A stretch of 64,000 nt of DNA from Brumimicrobium sp051745635 (GTDB lineage: Bacteria; Bacteroidota; Bacteroidia; Flavobacteriales_D; Crocinitomicaceae): NCBI GenBank assembly GCA_051745635.1, contig JBNJEH010000002.1:62001-126000 (forward strand), given 5' to 3'. The translations under genes were made by a program, and so were the position numbers. Under the pieces are notes generated by a model. The model made no database searches, was not told where the DNA came from, and was given only the letters and a program-made list of their open reading frames with translations. The stretch's first letter is position 1; the number at the start of each line of letters is the position of its first letter. Below are positions 8,106-18,179 of this stretch, in pieces.

Positions 8106-9509
8106 CTAAATATGTATAGCACGATCGTCTGTAGCTGCCATTGCCGCTTCTCTCACTGCTTCTGAATACGTTGGATGCGGGTGAGACATGCGCACAATGT
8201 CCTCGGCAGATGCGCGATATTCCATAGCGACAACGCCTTCCATAATCAGGTCAGCAGCTCGTGCTCCGATCATGTGAACACCAAGAATTTCATCTGTTTC
8301 TTTGTCAGCAATGATCTTGATGAGTCCCTGAACATCTGTTGACGCACGGGCTCTACCCAGTGCTTTCATTGGAAAAGAACCAATTTTCATTTCGACACCT
8401 TCTTCTTTCAATTCTTGCTCTGTTTTACCAACTGCAGCAACTTCGGGCCAAGTGTAGACAACACCTGGAATTAAATTATAATCGATATGCGGTAATTCTC
8501 CAGCCATTTTTTCGGCAACGAATGTTCCTTCCTCCTCAGCCTTGTGTGCGAGCATAGCTCCGCGAATGACATCGCCGATCGCGTAAATATTATCGACAGA
8601 GGTCTGCAAGTTTTCATTCACTTCGAGCTGACCGCGATCGTTGGTCGATAGCCCCACATTTTCCAGTCCGAGCCCCTCAGTATAGGGTTTACGTCCTACA
8701 GAAACGAGGCAGTAATCCGCTTCAAATGTCACCTCTTCATCTTTTTTGTTCAATGCTGTCACCTTCACACCTTTTCCAGTGTTTTCGACGTTCTGAACTT
8801 TGTGCTCCATGTTGAATTTCATTTTGATCTTCTTCAACACCTTGGTCAACTCTTTGCCCATCGACTTATCCATCGTCGGGATGATCGACTTCGCAAATTC
8901 GATGACCTCCACCTGCGTTCCGAGGCGGGCATAAACGGATCCCATTTCAAGACCGATAGCGCCACCACCGATAACAATCATTTTTTTGGGCACTTCTTTT
9001 AACTCGAGTGCCTCTGTCGACGTGATAATGCGCTTTTTATCCGGCTCCATACCTTTAAAATAGTTGGGCTTAGAACCTGTGGCAATAATCACCTTGTCCG
9101 TTTTTAATTCATTCTCTTTACCATCACTGTCCGTTACCTTTATCGTATTTTTATCGACAAAAGCGCCCATACCATGATGTACGTCAATTTTATTTTTATC
9201 CATCAAAAATTTAACGCCCTGACACGTTTGATCGACGACTTTATTTTTGCGTTCGACCATCTGTTTAAAATCAACTTTGAGATCTTTTAAATTGATTCCA
9301 TGTTCCTTGAATGACTTTTCTGCATTGTGAAAATGCTCAGAAGAGTCGAGTAATGCTTTTGAAGGAATACATCCGACATTGAGGCACGTGCCACCGAGGG
9401 TGTCGTATTTTTCAATGATAGCCGTTTTCATCCCGAGTTGAGCGCAACGGATAGCCGCGACATATCCTCCAGGTCCTGACCCAATAATAGTCACATCATA
9501 CTTACTCAT
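8106..9509 (-). CDS. lpdA: Dihydrolipoyl dehydrogenase (E3)
   Basis: Flavoprotein that reoxidises dihydrolipoamide with NAD in pyruvate, 2-oxoglutarate and branched-chain dehydrogenase complexes and in the glycine cleavage system. The FAD motif GSGPGG lies at the N-terminus, the redox disulfide in GGTCLNVGCIPSK, the NAD-binding GGGAIGLEMGS in the middle, and the catalytic His-Glu pair in HPHPTYSE near the C-terminus. The 467-residue length is standard. It lies 38 bases after the DUF3467 gene on the same strand, and no other dehydrogenase subunit is nearby. No convincing terminator follows before the photolyase operon. Confidence 0.98.
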   Translation of the reverse strand: MSKYDVTIIGSGPGGYVAAIRCAQLGMKTAIIEKYDTLGGTCLNVGCIPSKALLDSSEHFHNAEKSFKEHGINLKDLKVDFKQMVERKNKVVDQTCQGVKFLMDKNKIDVHHGMGAFVDKNTIKVTDSDGKENELKTDKVIIATGSKPNYFKGMEPDKKRIITSTEALELKEVPKKMIVIGGGAIGLEMGSVYARLGTQVEVIEFAKSIIPTMDKSMGKELTKVLKKIKMKFNMEHKVQNVENTGKGVKVTALNKKDEEVTFEADYCLVSVGRKPYTEGLGLENVGLSTNDRGQLEVNENLQTSVDNIYAIGDVIRGAMLAHKAEEEGTFVAEKMAGELPHIDYNLIPGVVYTWPEVAAVGKTEQELKEEGVEMKIGSFPMKALGRARASTDVQGLIKIIADKETDEILGVHMIGARAADLIMEGVVAMEYRASAEDIVRMSHPHPTYSEAVREAAMAATDDRAIHI

Positions 9510-9547
9510 GTTTTCTTATATTTTAAATGTGTACAATCAATAATTAA

Positions 9548-9862
9548 TTATGCTTCAGTCTGTGGCGTTCCAAAATTCATGGGTGGTAAATTTTGTCCTT
9601 CAGCTGCAATTTTTCCGCGCTGCTTTTCATATTTTGATATGTTGTCCTGCAATGCATTTAAAAGTCGTTTGGCATTTTCAGGAGTCATGACTACGCGCGA
9701 ACGCACTTTTGCCTTAGGCATGCCTGGCATCATCTGAACAAAATCGCACACAAATTCGGATTGCGAATGGGTGATTACTGCGAGGTTAGAATAAATACCG
9801 TCTGCCACATCTTCGGGCAGTTCAATGTTCAGCTTGTTTTCTTTTGAATTATCGTTTTCCAT
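9548..9862 (-). CDS. DUF3467 domain protein
   Basis: Small acidic 104-residue protein recognised as DUF3467 from LNIELPEDVADGIYSNLAVITHSQSEFVCDF and the segment KVRSRVVMTPENAKRLLNAL (quoted here in parts of the same domain). No enzymatic motif, signal peptide or membrane span is visible. In Bacteroidota this family commonly sits directly behind rpoC, as here, 74 bases from the rpoC stop with a strong terminator in the gap. The position suggests a link with transcription or nucleoid function, but that is only inference from context; no function is established. Confidence 0.9.
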   Translation of the reverse strand: MENDNSKENKLNIELPEDVADGIYSNLAVITHSQSEFVCDFVQMMPGMPKAKVRSRVVMTPENAKRLLNALQDNISKYEKQRGKIAAEGQNLPPMNFGTPQTEA

Positions 9863-9877
9863 ATCACTAAAATTAAT

Positions 9878-9911
9878 AAAAAAAGGCTATCAACTCAAAG
9901 CTGATAGCCTA
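9878..9911 (-). terminator. Terminator after rpoC, inside the leader of the DUF3467 gene
   Basis: AGGCTATCA (9884-9892 on the plus strand) pairs with TGATAGCCT (9902-9910), a perfect 9-bp stem, followed on the minus strand by seven T. It lies 26 bases after rpoC and only about 16 bases before the DUF3467 start. The downstream gene therefore depends on read-through, or on a promoter inside this small gap or within rpoC. Confidence 0.88.
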
Positions 9912-9936
9912 TATTTCTTAACTATTTCAAATTTTC

Positions 9937-12900
9937 TTAATCTTCATCCGAAACGAGATCATCATAGGTTTCCTGCGATCCTACGATCATATCGTCAAAA
10001 ACGCGTGTACCCGTACCCGCAGGTATCTGGTGACCGACGATCACATTCTCTTTTAATCCGAGCAGATGATCCTCTTTACCGGATATCGCCGCCTCATTTA
10101 ATACTTTCGTCGTCTCCTGGAACGAAGCCGCAGAAATAAATGATTGCGTCTGCAATGAAGAGCGCGTAATTCCCTGCAATAAAGGTTTCGATGTAGCTGC
10201 AACCGCGTCGCGCGATTCCACCGTATTCATATCCTCTCTACGCAGTTGAGAATTTTCATCGCGCAACTTGCGTGCAGAAACGATTTGACCCGCTTTGAGA
10301 TTTTCGGAATCGCCCGGTTCTACTACTACTTTCTGTCCAAATATACGATCGTTTTCAGTAATGAAATCCGCTTTGTGAACAGCTTGATTCTCCAGGAATT
10401 TCGTATCCCCAGCGTCGGAAATCTCTACTTTCAACATCATTTGGCGAACAATCACCTCGAAGTGCTTATCGTTAATTTTTACACCTTGCAGACGATATAC
10501 TTCCTGCACCTCATTGACGAGATATTCCTGAACCGCTGTCGGCCCCTGAATATTCAGGATATCCTTTGGTGTAATTGCACCATCCGACAATGACTGTCCA
10601 GCTCGCACAAAGTCATTTTCCTGTACGAGAATGTGCTTTGAAAGTGGTACGAGGTATTTCTTTTTCTCACCAGTTTTCGCTTCGATAATCACTTCGCGAT
10701 TACCACGTTTAATTTTTCCGTAGCTCGCAATACCGTCAATTTCAGAAACCACAGCTGGATTTGAAGGATTACGCGCCTCGAAAAGCTCCGTAATTCGCGG
10801 AAGACCTCCGGTGATATCACCACCTTTACCTCCCACGCGTGGAATTTTTACCAGGCTCTGACCTTGTTTAATCTGGTCTCCTTCTTTCACAGAAACGTGT
10901 GCATTGACGGGAATTGGATACGATTTAAGAATTTCTCCTTGTTTATCCTTAATCAGGATGGTTGGGTTTTTCTTCTTATCTCGCGTCTCAGTAATTACTT
11001 TCTCGGTAAAGCCTGTTTGCTCATCGACTTCTTCCCGGTAAGTAACTCCTTCAATGACATTTTCAAATTCGAGAGTACCTGAATATTCTGAAACAATAAC
11101 CGCATTGTAGGGATCCCACGTACAGATCACATCGCCTTTTTTCACTTTCGTGTTGTTCTCAGCGACCATTTCCGCACCGTAAGGGATATTACCCGTCATT
11201 GCAGCAAGTCCCGTTTTCTTGTCGACAATTTTTAATTCTGCCGAACGACCGACGACGATTTCTTTCTCCGAGCCATCTTTTTCTTTACGTGTAATCGTAC
11301 GCAATTCGTCGATTTCAAGTTGCCCTGAAGCTTTCGCTTTCAAATCGTTTTCATCGGCAATGTTCGAAGCGGTACCACCGACGTGGAATGTTCGCAGCGT
11401 CAACTGCGTACCTGGCTCACCAATCGACTGTGCAGCAACTACACCGACAGAATCTCCCAATTGAGATTCGCGGTTCGTGGCGAGATTTCTACCGTAACAT
11501 TTGGCGCAGACGCCCCGCTTGAGTTCACATGTCAATACCGAACGTATTTCTACTTCCTCGATATCGGATTTCTCTATTTTTTCACCCAGTGCTTCTGTGA
11601 TAATCTCGCCCGACTCGACAATTACCTTATCGTCATCATCAACGACATCATGAACAGCAGTTCGTCCTACAATTCGGTCGTAGAGCGGTTCAACCACCTC
11701 GTCATTTTTCTTCAGCGGAGCTGCGACAATTCCGCGCAACGTTCCACAATCGTGTTCGTTGACGATAACATCCTGAGCAACGTCGACCAAACGACGCGTC
11801 AAATAACCTGCATCGGCCGTTTTCAGGGCTGTATCGGCGAGACCTTTTCGGGCACCGTGTGTTGAGATAAAGTACTCGAGAATTGAAAGTCCTTCTTTAA
11901 AGTTCGATAAAATCGGGTTTTCAATAATTTCCTGCGTTGAAGCTCCTGATTTTTGCGGTTTCGCCATCAAACCTCTCATTCCAGAAAGCTGACGAATCTG
12001 TTCTTTCGAACCACGCGCTCCGGAATCGAACATCATGAAAATAGAATTGAATCCCTGCTTATCATTCTTGAGTTGTTCCATCAAGGTATGCGTAAGTCTC
12101 GAGTTCGTCCGCGTCCAGATATCGATGATCTGATTGTAGCGCTCATTATTTGTAATAAGCCCCATGTTATAGTTTTCCATAACTTCTACAACACTTGTAT
12201 TGGCTTTATCTACGAGTTCTTCTTTTTCTTTTGGAATAATGATATCATCCAGATTGAACGACAGACCTCCTCTGAATGCCATGTCATAACCGACATCTTT
12301 GATTTCATCCAAAAATTCAGCAGTTCGCGAAGTACCGGAAACTTTCAATACTTTTCCGATAATATCCCGCAACGCCTTCTTGGTCAAAATATCATTGATG
12401 AAACCAACCTCGTTCGGCACCATTTCGTTGAAAAGAACACGCCCGACCGTTGTTTCAATCATTTGCAAAGTCGATTCGCCTTCTTCGTTGAGGTCATGCG
12501 TTCTCACTTTGATGTGCGCATGTAAATCGACACTTCCTTCATTCAGAGCGATACGAACTTCTTCCGGCGAGTAGAATGTCATCCCCTCACCTTTCATTGT
12601 GCGTTCTTTATCTGTTTTGCGCCCTTTAGTCATATAGTAAAGACCGAGCACCATATCCTGAGACGGAACGGCAATCGGCGCACCGTTGGCTGGATTTAAG
12701 ATATTGTGCGAAGACAACATCAGAAGCTGTGCCTCGAGTATTGCAGCATTGCCCAGTGGTAAGTGAACCGCCATCTGGTCACCATCGAAATCGGCGTTAA
12801 ATGCCGTACAAACCAATGGGTGCAAACGAATCGCTTTACCCTCAATCAATTTGGGTTGAAAAGCCTGGATACCCAAACGGTGCAACGTTGGTGCACGGTT

Positions 12901-14223
12901 GAGTAATATGGGGTGAGATTTGATAACATTTTCCAAAATATCCCAAACCACCGGTTCTTTTTTATCGACAATCTTTTTAGCCGACTTTACTGTTTTCACG
13001 ATACCTCTTTCAATCAACTTGCGAATGATGAAAGGTTTGTAAAGTTCAGCAGCCATGTCCTTTGGAATCCCGCACTCGTGCATTTTCAAGTCAGGACCCA
13101 CGACTATTACAGAACGCGCTGAATAATCGACACGTTTACCGAGTAAGTTTTGACGAAAACGCCCCTGCTTACCTTTCAATGAATCAGAAAGTGATTTCAA
13201 AGGACGATTCGATTCCGTCTTGACGGCACTCGATTTACGCGAATTATCGAAAAGCGAATCCACTGATTCTTGCAGCATTCGTTTTTCATTTCGCAAAATC
13301 ACTTCAGGAGCTTTGATTTCGATCAATCGCTTCAATCGATTGTTACGAATAATGACGCGACGGTACAAATCATTGAGGTCAGAAGTGGCAAATCGTCCAC
13401 CATCCAGTGGTACGAGTGGACGCAACTCAGGAGGAGTCACGGGAACCACTTTGATGATCATCCACTCCGGACGGTTTTCAATACGATCCTGCGAATCGCG
13501 CATCGCTTCTACAACCTGTAAACGCTTCAGTGCTTCATTTTTACGCTGCATCGACGTCTCCGTGTTTGCCTTGTGGCGCAGATCATAAGAAAGCTGGTGT
13601 AAATCGAGTCGCTGTAACAAATCATAGACCGCTTCCGCTCCCATCTTAGCAATAAACTTATTGGGGTCAGAATCGTCCAGGTATTGATTTTCTTTTGGCA
13701 GTTCATCCAGAATATCGAGGTATTCCTCCTCGGTGAGAAACTCCATTTTTTCTAATGGTTCTCCATCTGCTTTCTGAGCTTCACCACCTTGAATTACGAC
13801 ATACCGCTCGTAATAAATGATTTGGTCGAGTTTCTTCGTCGGCAATCCGAGAAGGTATCCAATTTTATTGGGCAGTGATCTGAAATACCAGATATGTGCC
13901 ACGGGAACGACCAATTGAATGTGTCCCATTCTCTCGCGACGCACTTTCTTTTCCGTAACTTCAACACCACAGCGGTCACAAACAATTCCTTTGTATCGGA
14001 TGCGCTTGTATTTACCACAGTGACATTCATAATCCTTTACCGGACCGAAGATGCGCTCGCAAAACAAACCGTCTCTTTCCGGTTTGTAGGTTCTGTAATT
14101 TATTGTTTCCGGCTTCAACACTTCTCCGCTGGATTGCTCCAGAATCTGTTCTGGAGATGCTAGAGATATCGTAATTTTCGAGAAATTACTTGCCGTATCA
14201 TTTGTATCTTTTCTATAAGCCAT
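9937..14223 (-). CDS. rpoC: DNA-directed RNA polymerase subunit beta'
   Basis: Largest catalytic subunit of RNA polymerase. NADFDGDQMAVHLPL carries the three aspartates that bind the catalytic magnesium. The N-terminal zinc ribbon is CHCGKYKRIRYKGIVCDRC, and the second zinc site is in CELKRGVCAKCYGRN. I start at the second Met (MAYRKDTND, 1428 residues) because relatives begin with this MAxRK sequence; a start three codons upstream (14232) is possible. The gene follows rpoB after 33 bases with no signal between them, so the two subunits are co-transcribed, and a strong terminator follows it. Confidence 0.98.
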   Translation of the reverse strand: MAYRKDTNDTASNFSKITISLASPEQILEQSSGEVLKPETINYRTYKPERDGLFCERIFGPVKDYECHCGKYKRIRYKGIVCDRCGVEVTEKKVRRERMGHIQLVVPVAHIWYFRSLPNKIGYLLGLPTKKLDQIIYYERYVVIQGGEAQKADGEPLEKMEFLTEEEYLDILDELPKENQYLDDSDPNKFIAKMGAEAVYDLLQRLDLHQLSYDLRHKANTETSMQRKNEALKRLQVVEAMRDSQDRIENRPEWMIIKVVPVTPPELRPLVPLDGGRFATSDLNDLYRRVIIRNNRLKRLIEIKAPEVILRNEKRMLQESVDSLFDNSRKSSAVKTESNRPLKSLSDSLKGKQGRFRQNLLGKRVDYSARSVIVVGPDLKMHECGIPKDMAAELYKPFIIRKLIERGIVKTVKSAKKIVDKKEPVVWDILENVIKSHPILLNRAPTLHRLGIQAFQPKLIEGKAIRLHPLVCTAFNADFDGDQMAVHLPLGNAAILEAQLLMLSSHNILNPANGAPIAVPSQDMVLGLYYMTKGRKTDKERTMKGEGMTFYSPEEVRIALNEGSVDLHAHIKVRTHDLNEEGESTLQMIETTVGRVLFNEMVPNEVGFINDILTKKALRDIIGKVLKVSGTSRTAEFLDEIKDVGYDMAFRGGLSFNLDDIIIPKEKEELVDKANTSVVEVMENYNMGLITNNERYNQIIDIWTRTNSRLTHTLMEQLKNDKQGFNSIFMMFDSGARGSKEQIRQLSGMRGLMAKPQKSGASTQEIIENPILSNFKEGLSILEYFISTHGARKGLADTALKTADAGYLTRRLVDVAQDVIVNEHDCGTLRGIVAAPLKKNDEVVEPLYDRIVGRTAVHDVVDDDDKVIVESGEIITEALGEKIEKSDIEEVEIRSVLTCELKRGVCAKCYGRNLATNRESQLGDSVGVVAAQSIGEPGTQLTLRTFHVGGTASNIADENDLKAKASGQLEIDELRTITRKEKDGSEKEIVVGRSAELKIVDKKTGLAAMTGNIPYGAEMVAENNTKVKKGDVICTWDPYNAVIVSEYSGTLEFENVIEGVTYREEVDEQTGFTEKVITETRDKKKNPTILIKDKQGEILKSYPIPVNAHVSVKEGDQIKQGQSLVKIPRVGGKGGDITGGLPRITELFEARNPSNPAVVSEIDGIASYGKIKRGNREVIIEAKTGEKKKYLVPLSKHILVQENDFVRAGQSLSDGAITPKDILNIQGPTAVQEYLVNEVQEVYRLQGVKINDKHFEVIVRQMMLKVEISDAGDTKFLENQAVHKADFITENDRIFGQKVVVEPGDSENLKAGQIVSARKLRDENSQLRREDMNTVESRDAVAATSKPLLQGITRSSLQTQSFISAASFQETTKVLNEAAISGKEDHLLGLKENVIVGHQIPAGTGTRVFDDMIVGSQETYDDLVSDED

Positions 14224-14256
14224 TTTAAACAAGTGTTTTCAAATTCAACATTGACC

Positions 14257-17200
14257 TTAATCCATGGAGATGTTTAGTCCTAAACCGCGCAACTCGTGAA
14301 GCAATACGTTGAAGGACTCCGGAATTCCAGGCTCCGGAAGATTGTCTCCCTTCACAATTGATTCATAAGCTTTTGCTCTACCGTTGACATCATCCGACTT
14401 CACGGTCAATATTTCCTGAAGGATATTTGCCGCACCGAATGCCTCCAGTGCCCAAACCTCCATCTCACCAAATCGCTGACCACCAAACTGGGCTTTACCA
14501 CCGAGTGGCTGTTGCGTAATCAATGAGTACGGACCAATCGAACGCGCATGCATCTTATCGTCCACCATGTGCGACAATTTCAACATGTAAATAACACCTA
14601 CCGTTGCCGGTTGGTGGAAGCGTTCACCAGTACCACCGTCATATAGGAATGTTTTTCCAGAACGCGGGATGCCTGCTTCATCACAATACTGATCAATTTC
14701 ATCGGGATGTGCTCCGTCAAATATTGGAGTGGCAAACTTTTTACCTAATTTTTCACCAGCCCAACCGAGAACAGTTTCATAAATCTGTCCGAGGTTCATT
14801 CGCGATGGTACCCCGAGTGGGTTCAACACGATATCGACCGGCGTTCCATCATCGAGGAACGGCATGTCTTCCTGACGCACAATATTTGCAACAATACCTT
14901 TGTTACCGTGGCGTCCAGCCATTTTATCTCCAACTTTCAATTTGCGTTTCTTAGCGAGATATACTTTCGCAAGTTTCACGATACCAGAAGGCAATTCATC
15001 ACCCACTGAAATGTGGAACTTCTTGCGCTTGTAGTTACCGAGAAGATCGTTTGCCTTGATATTGAAGTTATGGATTACGCGCTGCACCATTGAGTTGATG
15101 TTGTCGTCCTTCGTCCATTGTCCGGGATTAACAATTGAATAATCAATTATGCCGAGACTCTTTTCAGAAAACTTCGATCCTTTTTTGATGATCTCTTCGC
15201 GGAAGTTGTTCGTCACTCCTGCAGATTTATGCCCCTCAAGAATCTTCAGTAACTTATCAATCAACACCTTTTTCAACTCACCGAGGTCTTTCTCGAAATC
15301 AGCGTCTAACTGCTCGAGGATCGGTTTGTCTTGTGCCTTGGTCTTGCGATCTTTTACTGCTCTTGAGAACAGTTTTTTGTTAATTACCACTCCTTTGAGC
15401 GAAGGACTCGCTTTCAATGAAGCGTCTTTAACATCACCCGCTTTATCACCAAAAATGGCGCGGAGTAATTTTTCCTCCGGAGAAGGATCAGTTTCACCTT
15501 TCGGCGTAATCTTACCGATGAGAATATCACCTTCTTTTATTTCTGCCCCAATGCGAATCAATCCATGTTCGTCGAGGTCTTTGGTAGCATCTTCACTCAC
15601 GTTTGGAATATCAGCTGTAAGCTCTTCCATCCCGCGCTTCGTGTCGCGAACCTCCAATGAATATTCATCGATATGGACTGAGGTAAATACGTCGTCCCGA
15701 ACAACCCGTTCAGAAATAACGATCGCATCCTCAAAGTTGTAACCTTTCCAGGGCATGAAGGCCACCTTCATATTTTGACCGAGGGCCAACTCACCTTTCT
15801 GGGTAGCATATCCCTCACAAAGCACCTGACCTTTTACCACCTTATCGCCTTTCTGAACGATTGGTTTCAGGTTCATTGTAGAACCCTGATTGGTTTTATG
15901 AAATTTCGTTAACTGATAGGTCTTAGTGTTACCGTCAAAAGAAACTATCTCATCTTCCTCAGATAAGTTATATCGTATAATGATTTCGTTGGCATCGACG
16001 TATTCTACAACGCCTTCACCTTCCGCATTAATTAATACGCGCGAATCCTCAGCGACGAGCTTTTCAATACCCGTACCTACAATTGGTGAATTGGGTTTAA
16101 GCAAAGGCAATGCCTGACGCTGCATGTTTGATCCCATGAGTGCGCGGTTGGCATCATCGTGCTCGAGGAAAGGAATAGAAGAAGCTGCAATCGAAGCAAT
16201 CTGATTGGCTCCAACGTCCATCAGGTCCAATTCACTCGGAGCCACTACAGGGAAGTCTCCTTCTTCGCGCGCCTTAATTAAATCATTTTCGAACTCGCCT
16301 TTATCGTTGATCGGCGCATTGGCCTGAGCAATCATTTTTGCGTCTTCCTCTTCTGCAGAAAGATAGACGGGTTCTTCGTTTAACTTTACTTTACCATTCT
16401 CTACTTTTCGGTAAGGCGTTTCAATAAAACCAAGTTTATTCACCTTAGCAAATACACAGAGTGAGGAAATCAAACCAATATTTGGACCCTCTGGAGTCTC
16501 AATTGTACAAAGACGTCCATAGTGCGTATAGTGAACATCCCGCACCTCAAATCCTGCTCGTTCTCTGGAGAGACCACCTGGTCCGAGTGCAGAGAAACGG
16601 CGTTTGTGCGTTACCTCAGAAAGTGGATTTGTCTGATCCATAAACTGCGATAACTGGTTTGTTCCGAAGAAAGAGTTAATGACAGAAGATAACGTTTTGG
16701 CGTTGATCAAGTCAATCGGTGTAAAAACCTCATTGTCTCTCACATTCATGCGTTCTCTAATCGTTCGGGCCATTCTCGCCAAACCAACACCAAATTGAGA
16801 GTACAATTGTTCGCCAACTGTTCTCACGCGACGATTCGACAAGTGGTCGATATCATCGACTTCTGCCTTTGAATTGATTAACTCAATGAGGTACTTAATG
16901 ATTTTGATGATATCGCTTTTCGTCAGCACGCGCGATTCCTCGTCGTCTGATATTTTCAATTTCTTATTGATTCTGAAACGACCAACTTCTCCGAGGTCAT
17001 AACGCGTATCAGAGAAAAAGAGTTTTTCAAATACGTTGCGCGCCGTTTCGAAATCCGGTGGTTCAGCATTTCTCAGTTGACGGTATATGTGTTCAACAGC
17101 TTCCTTTTCGGAATTCGAAGTATCTTTTTGTAAGGTATTGTAAATAATCGTGAAATCAGCAGTGTTTACATCCTCTTTGTGGAGAATTACCGTTTTGACA

Positions 17201-18069
17201 CCTGCATCGATTATTTCATCGATATGCGATTCCTCCAATACCGTTTCACGGTCTAAAATCACTTCATTTCTTTCGATAGAAACGACTTCGCCCGTATCTT
17301 CATCCACGAAATCCTCGATCCATGATTTCAATACTCTCGCGGCCAATTTTCGTCCGAGGATTTTCTTCAGGTTTGTTTTGTTGGCTTTCACTTCATCAGC
17401 CAGGTCAAATATCTCAAGGATATCCTTATCACTCTCATAACCTATTGCTCTGAAAAGTGTCGTTACCGGTAATTTTTTCTTTCGATCAATGTAAGCATAC
17501 ATCACGTTATTGATGTCCGTAGCGAATTCCATCCAGGAACCTTTAAACGGAATAATACGCGCGGAGTACAATTTTGTACCATTTGCATGCCGCGACTGAC
17601 CAAAGAATACTCCGGGAGAACGGTGTAATTGCGAGACGATTACGCGCTCGGCACCATTTACCACAAACGAACCCTTTTGGGTCATGTAAGGGATTGTTCC
17701 CAGATAAACATCCTGAACAATGGTTTCAAAATCCTCGTGTTCAGGATCTGTACAATAAAGTTTCAGTTTTGCTTTGAGAGGAACGCTGTACGTCAAGCCG
17801 CGTTCAATACACTCTTCGATTGTGTAGCGTGGCGGATCAACGAAATAATCTAAAAACTCCAGGACGAACTGATTTCGGGTATCAGTTATCGGGAAATTTT
17901 CGGAGAACACCTTAAAGAGTCCTTCTTTTTCTCTGTTCTCTGGAGTCGTTTCCAATTGAAAAAACTCACGAAATGATTTAATCTGAACATCCAGAAAATC
18001 CGGATATTCAAATGGACTTTTGCTCGATGCAAAGTTAATTCTTGTAGCGATATTATTTGATGTTGCCAA
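14257..18069 (-). CDS. rpoB: DNA-directed RNA polymerase subunit beta
   Basis: Second catalytic subunit of RNA polymerase, 1270 residues. The rifampicin pocket is readable: NQLSQFMDQTNPLSEVTHKR, then RFSALGPGGLSRERAG. The residues most often changed in resistant strains (Asp in FMDQ, His in THKRR, Ser in FSALG) are the sensitive forms. The C-terminal GKAQFGGQRFGEMEVWALEA and KMAGRHGNKG are universal. The gene sits between rplL, from which it is separated by two hairpins, and rpoC. Confidence 0.98.
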   Translation of the reverse strand: MATSNNIATRINFASSKSPFEYPDFLDVQIKSFREFFQLETTPENREKEGLFKVFSENFPITDTRNQFVLEFLDYFVDPPRYTIEECIERGLTYSVPLKAKLKLYCTDPEHEDFETIVQDVYLGTIPYMTQKGSFVVNGAERVIVSQLHRSPGVFFGQSRHANGTKLYSARIIPFKGSWMEFATDINNVMYAYIDRKKKLPVTTLFRAIGYESDKDILEIFDLADEVKANKTNLKKILGRKLAARVLKSWIEDFVDEDTGEVVSIERNEVILDRETVLEESHIDEIIDAGVKTVILHKEDVNTADFTIIYNTLQKDTSNSEKEAVEHIYRQLRNAEPPDFETARNVFEKLFFSDTRYDLGEVGRFRINKKLKISDDEESRVLTKSDIIKIIKYLIELINSKAEVDDIDHLSNRRVRTVGEQLYSQFGVGLARMARTIRERMNVRDNEVFTPIDLINAKTLSSVINSFFGTNQLSQFMDQTNPLSEVTHKRRFSALGPGGLSRERAGFEVRDVHYTHYGRLCTIETPEGPNIGLISSLCVFAKVNKLGFIETPYRKVENGKVKLNEEPVYLSAEEEDAKMIAQANAPINDKGEFENDLIKAREEGDFPVVAPSELDLMDVGANQIASIAASSIPFLEHDDANRALMGSNMQRQALPLLKPNSPIVGTGIEKLVAEDSRVLINAEGEGVVEYVDANEIIIRYNLSEEDEIVSFDGNTKTYQLTKFHKTNQGSTMNLKPIVQKGDKVVKGQVLCEGYATQKGELALGQNMKVAFMPWKGYNFEDAIVISERVVRDDVFTSVHIDEYSLEVRDTKRGMEELTADIPNVSEDATKDLDEHGLIRIGAEIKEGDILIGKITPKGETDPSPEEKLLRAIFGDKAGDVKDASLKASPSLKGVVINKKLFSRAVKDRKTKAQDKPILEQLDADFEKDLGELKKVLIDKLLKILEGHKSAGVTNNFREEIIKKGSKFSEKSLGIIDYSIVNPGQWTKDDNINSMVQRVIHNFNIKANDLLGNYKRKKFHISVGDELPSGIVKLAKVYLAKKRKLKVGDKMAGRHGNKGIVANIVRQEDMPFLDDGTPVDIVLNPLGVPSRMNLGQIYETVLGWAGEKLGKKFATPIFDGAHPDEIDQYCDEAGIPRSGKTFLYDGGTGERFHQPATVGVIYMLKLSHMVDDKMHARSIGPYSLITQQPLGGKAQFGGQRFGEMEVWALEAFGAANILQEILTVKSDDVNGRAKAYESIVKGDNLPEPGIPESFNVLLHELRGLGLNISMD

Positions 18070-18088
18070 GACTACTAAATTTTATTAG

Positions 18089-18117
18089 AAAAAAGAACCG
18101 TTGCGTTCTAAACGCAA
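18089..18117 (-). terminator. Second hairpin of the rplL-rpoB gap, attenuator candidate
   Basis: TTGCGTT and AACGCAA (18101-18117) form a 7-bp stem with a 3-base loop; six bases further on the minus strand comes a run of six T. It is weaker than the hairpin just upstream and lies about 20-45 bases before the rpoB start. It may work with its neighbour to reduce polymerase gene expression relative to ribosomal protein L7/L12. Confidence 0.5.
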
Positions 18118-18166
18118 TAAAACAGCACAAGGCATCCCAAAAAATTGGGGATGCCTGTGCTAAAAA
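18118..18166 (-). terminator. Strong hairpin between rplL and rpoB (partial terminator/attenuator)
   Basis: AGCACAAGGCATCCC (18124-18138) pairs with GGGATGCCTGTGCT (18148-18161), a 14-bp stem with one bulged A, followed on the minus strand by GTTTTATT. It lies directly after rplL. Since rpoB must still be transcribed, it probably acts as a leaky terminator or processing site. Attenuation at this spot is known for the rplKAJL-rpoBC region of E. coli. Confidence 0.75.
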
Positions 18167-18179
18167 ATAAGTTAAAAAC

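Noticed and set aside
11383..11865. 160-codon open frame on the plus strand inside rpoC
   Set aside because: Antisense shadow of a conserved coding region with no family resemblance.
15149..15742. 197-codon open frame on the plus strand inside rpoB
   Set aside because: Exactly antisense to a highly conserved gene, serine-rich composition typical of a reverse reading, no recognisable domain and no promoter.
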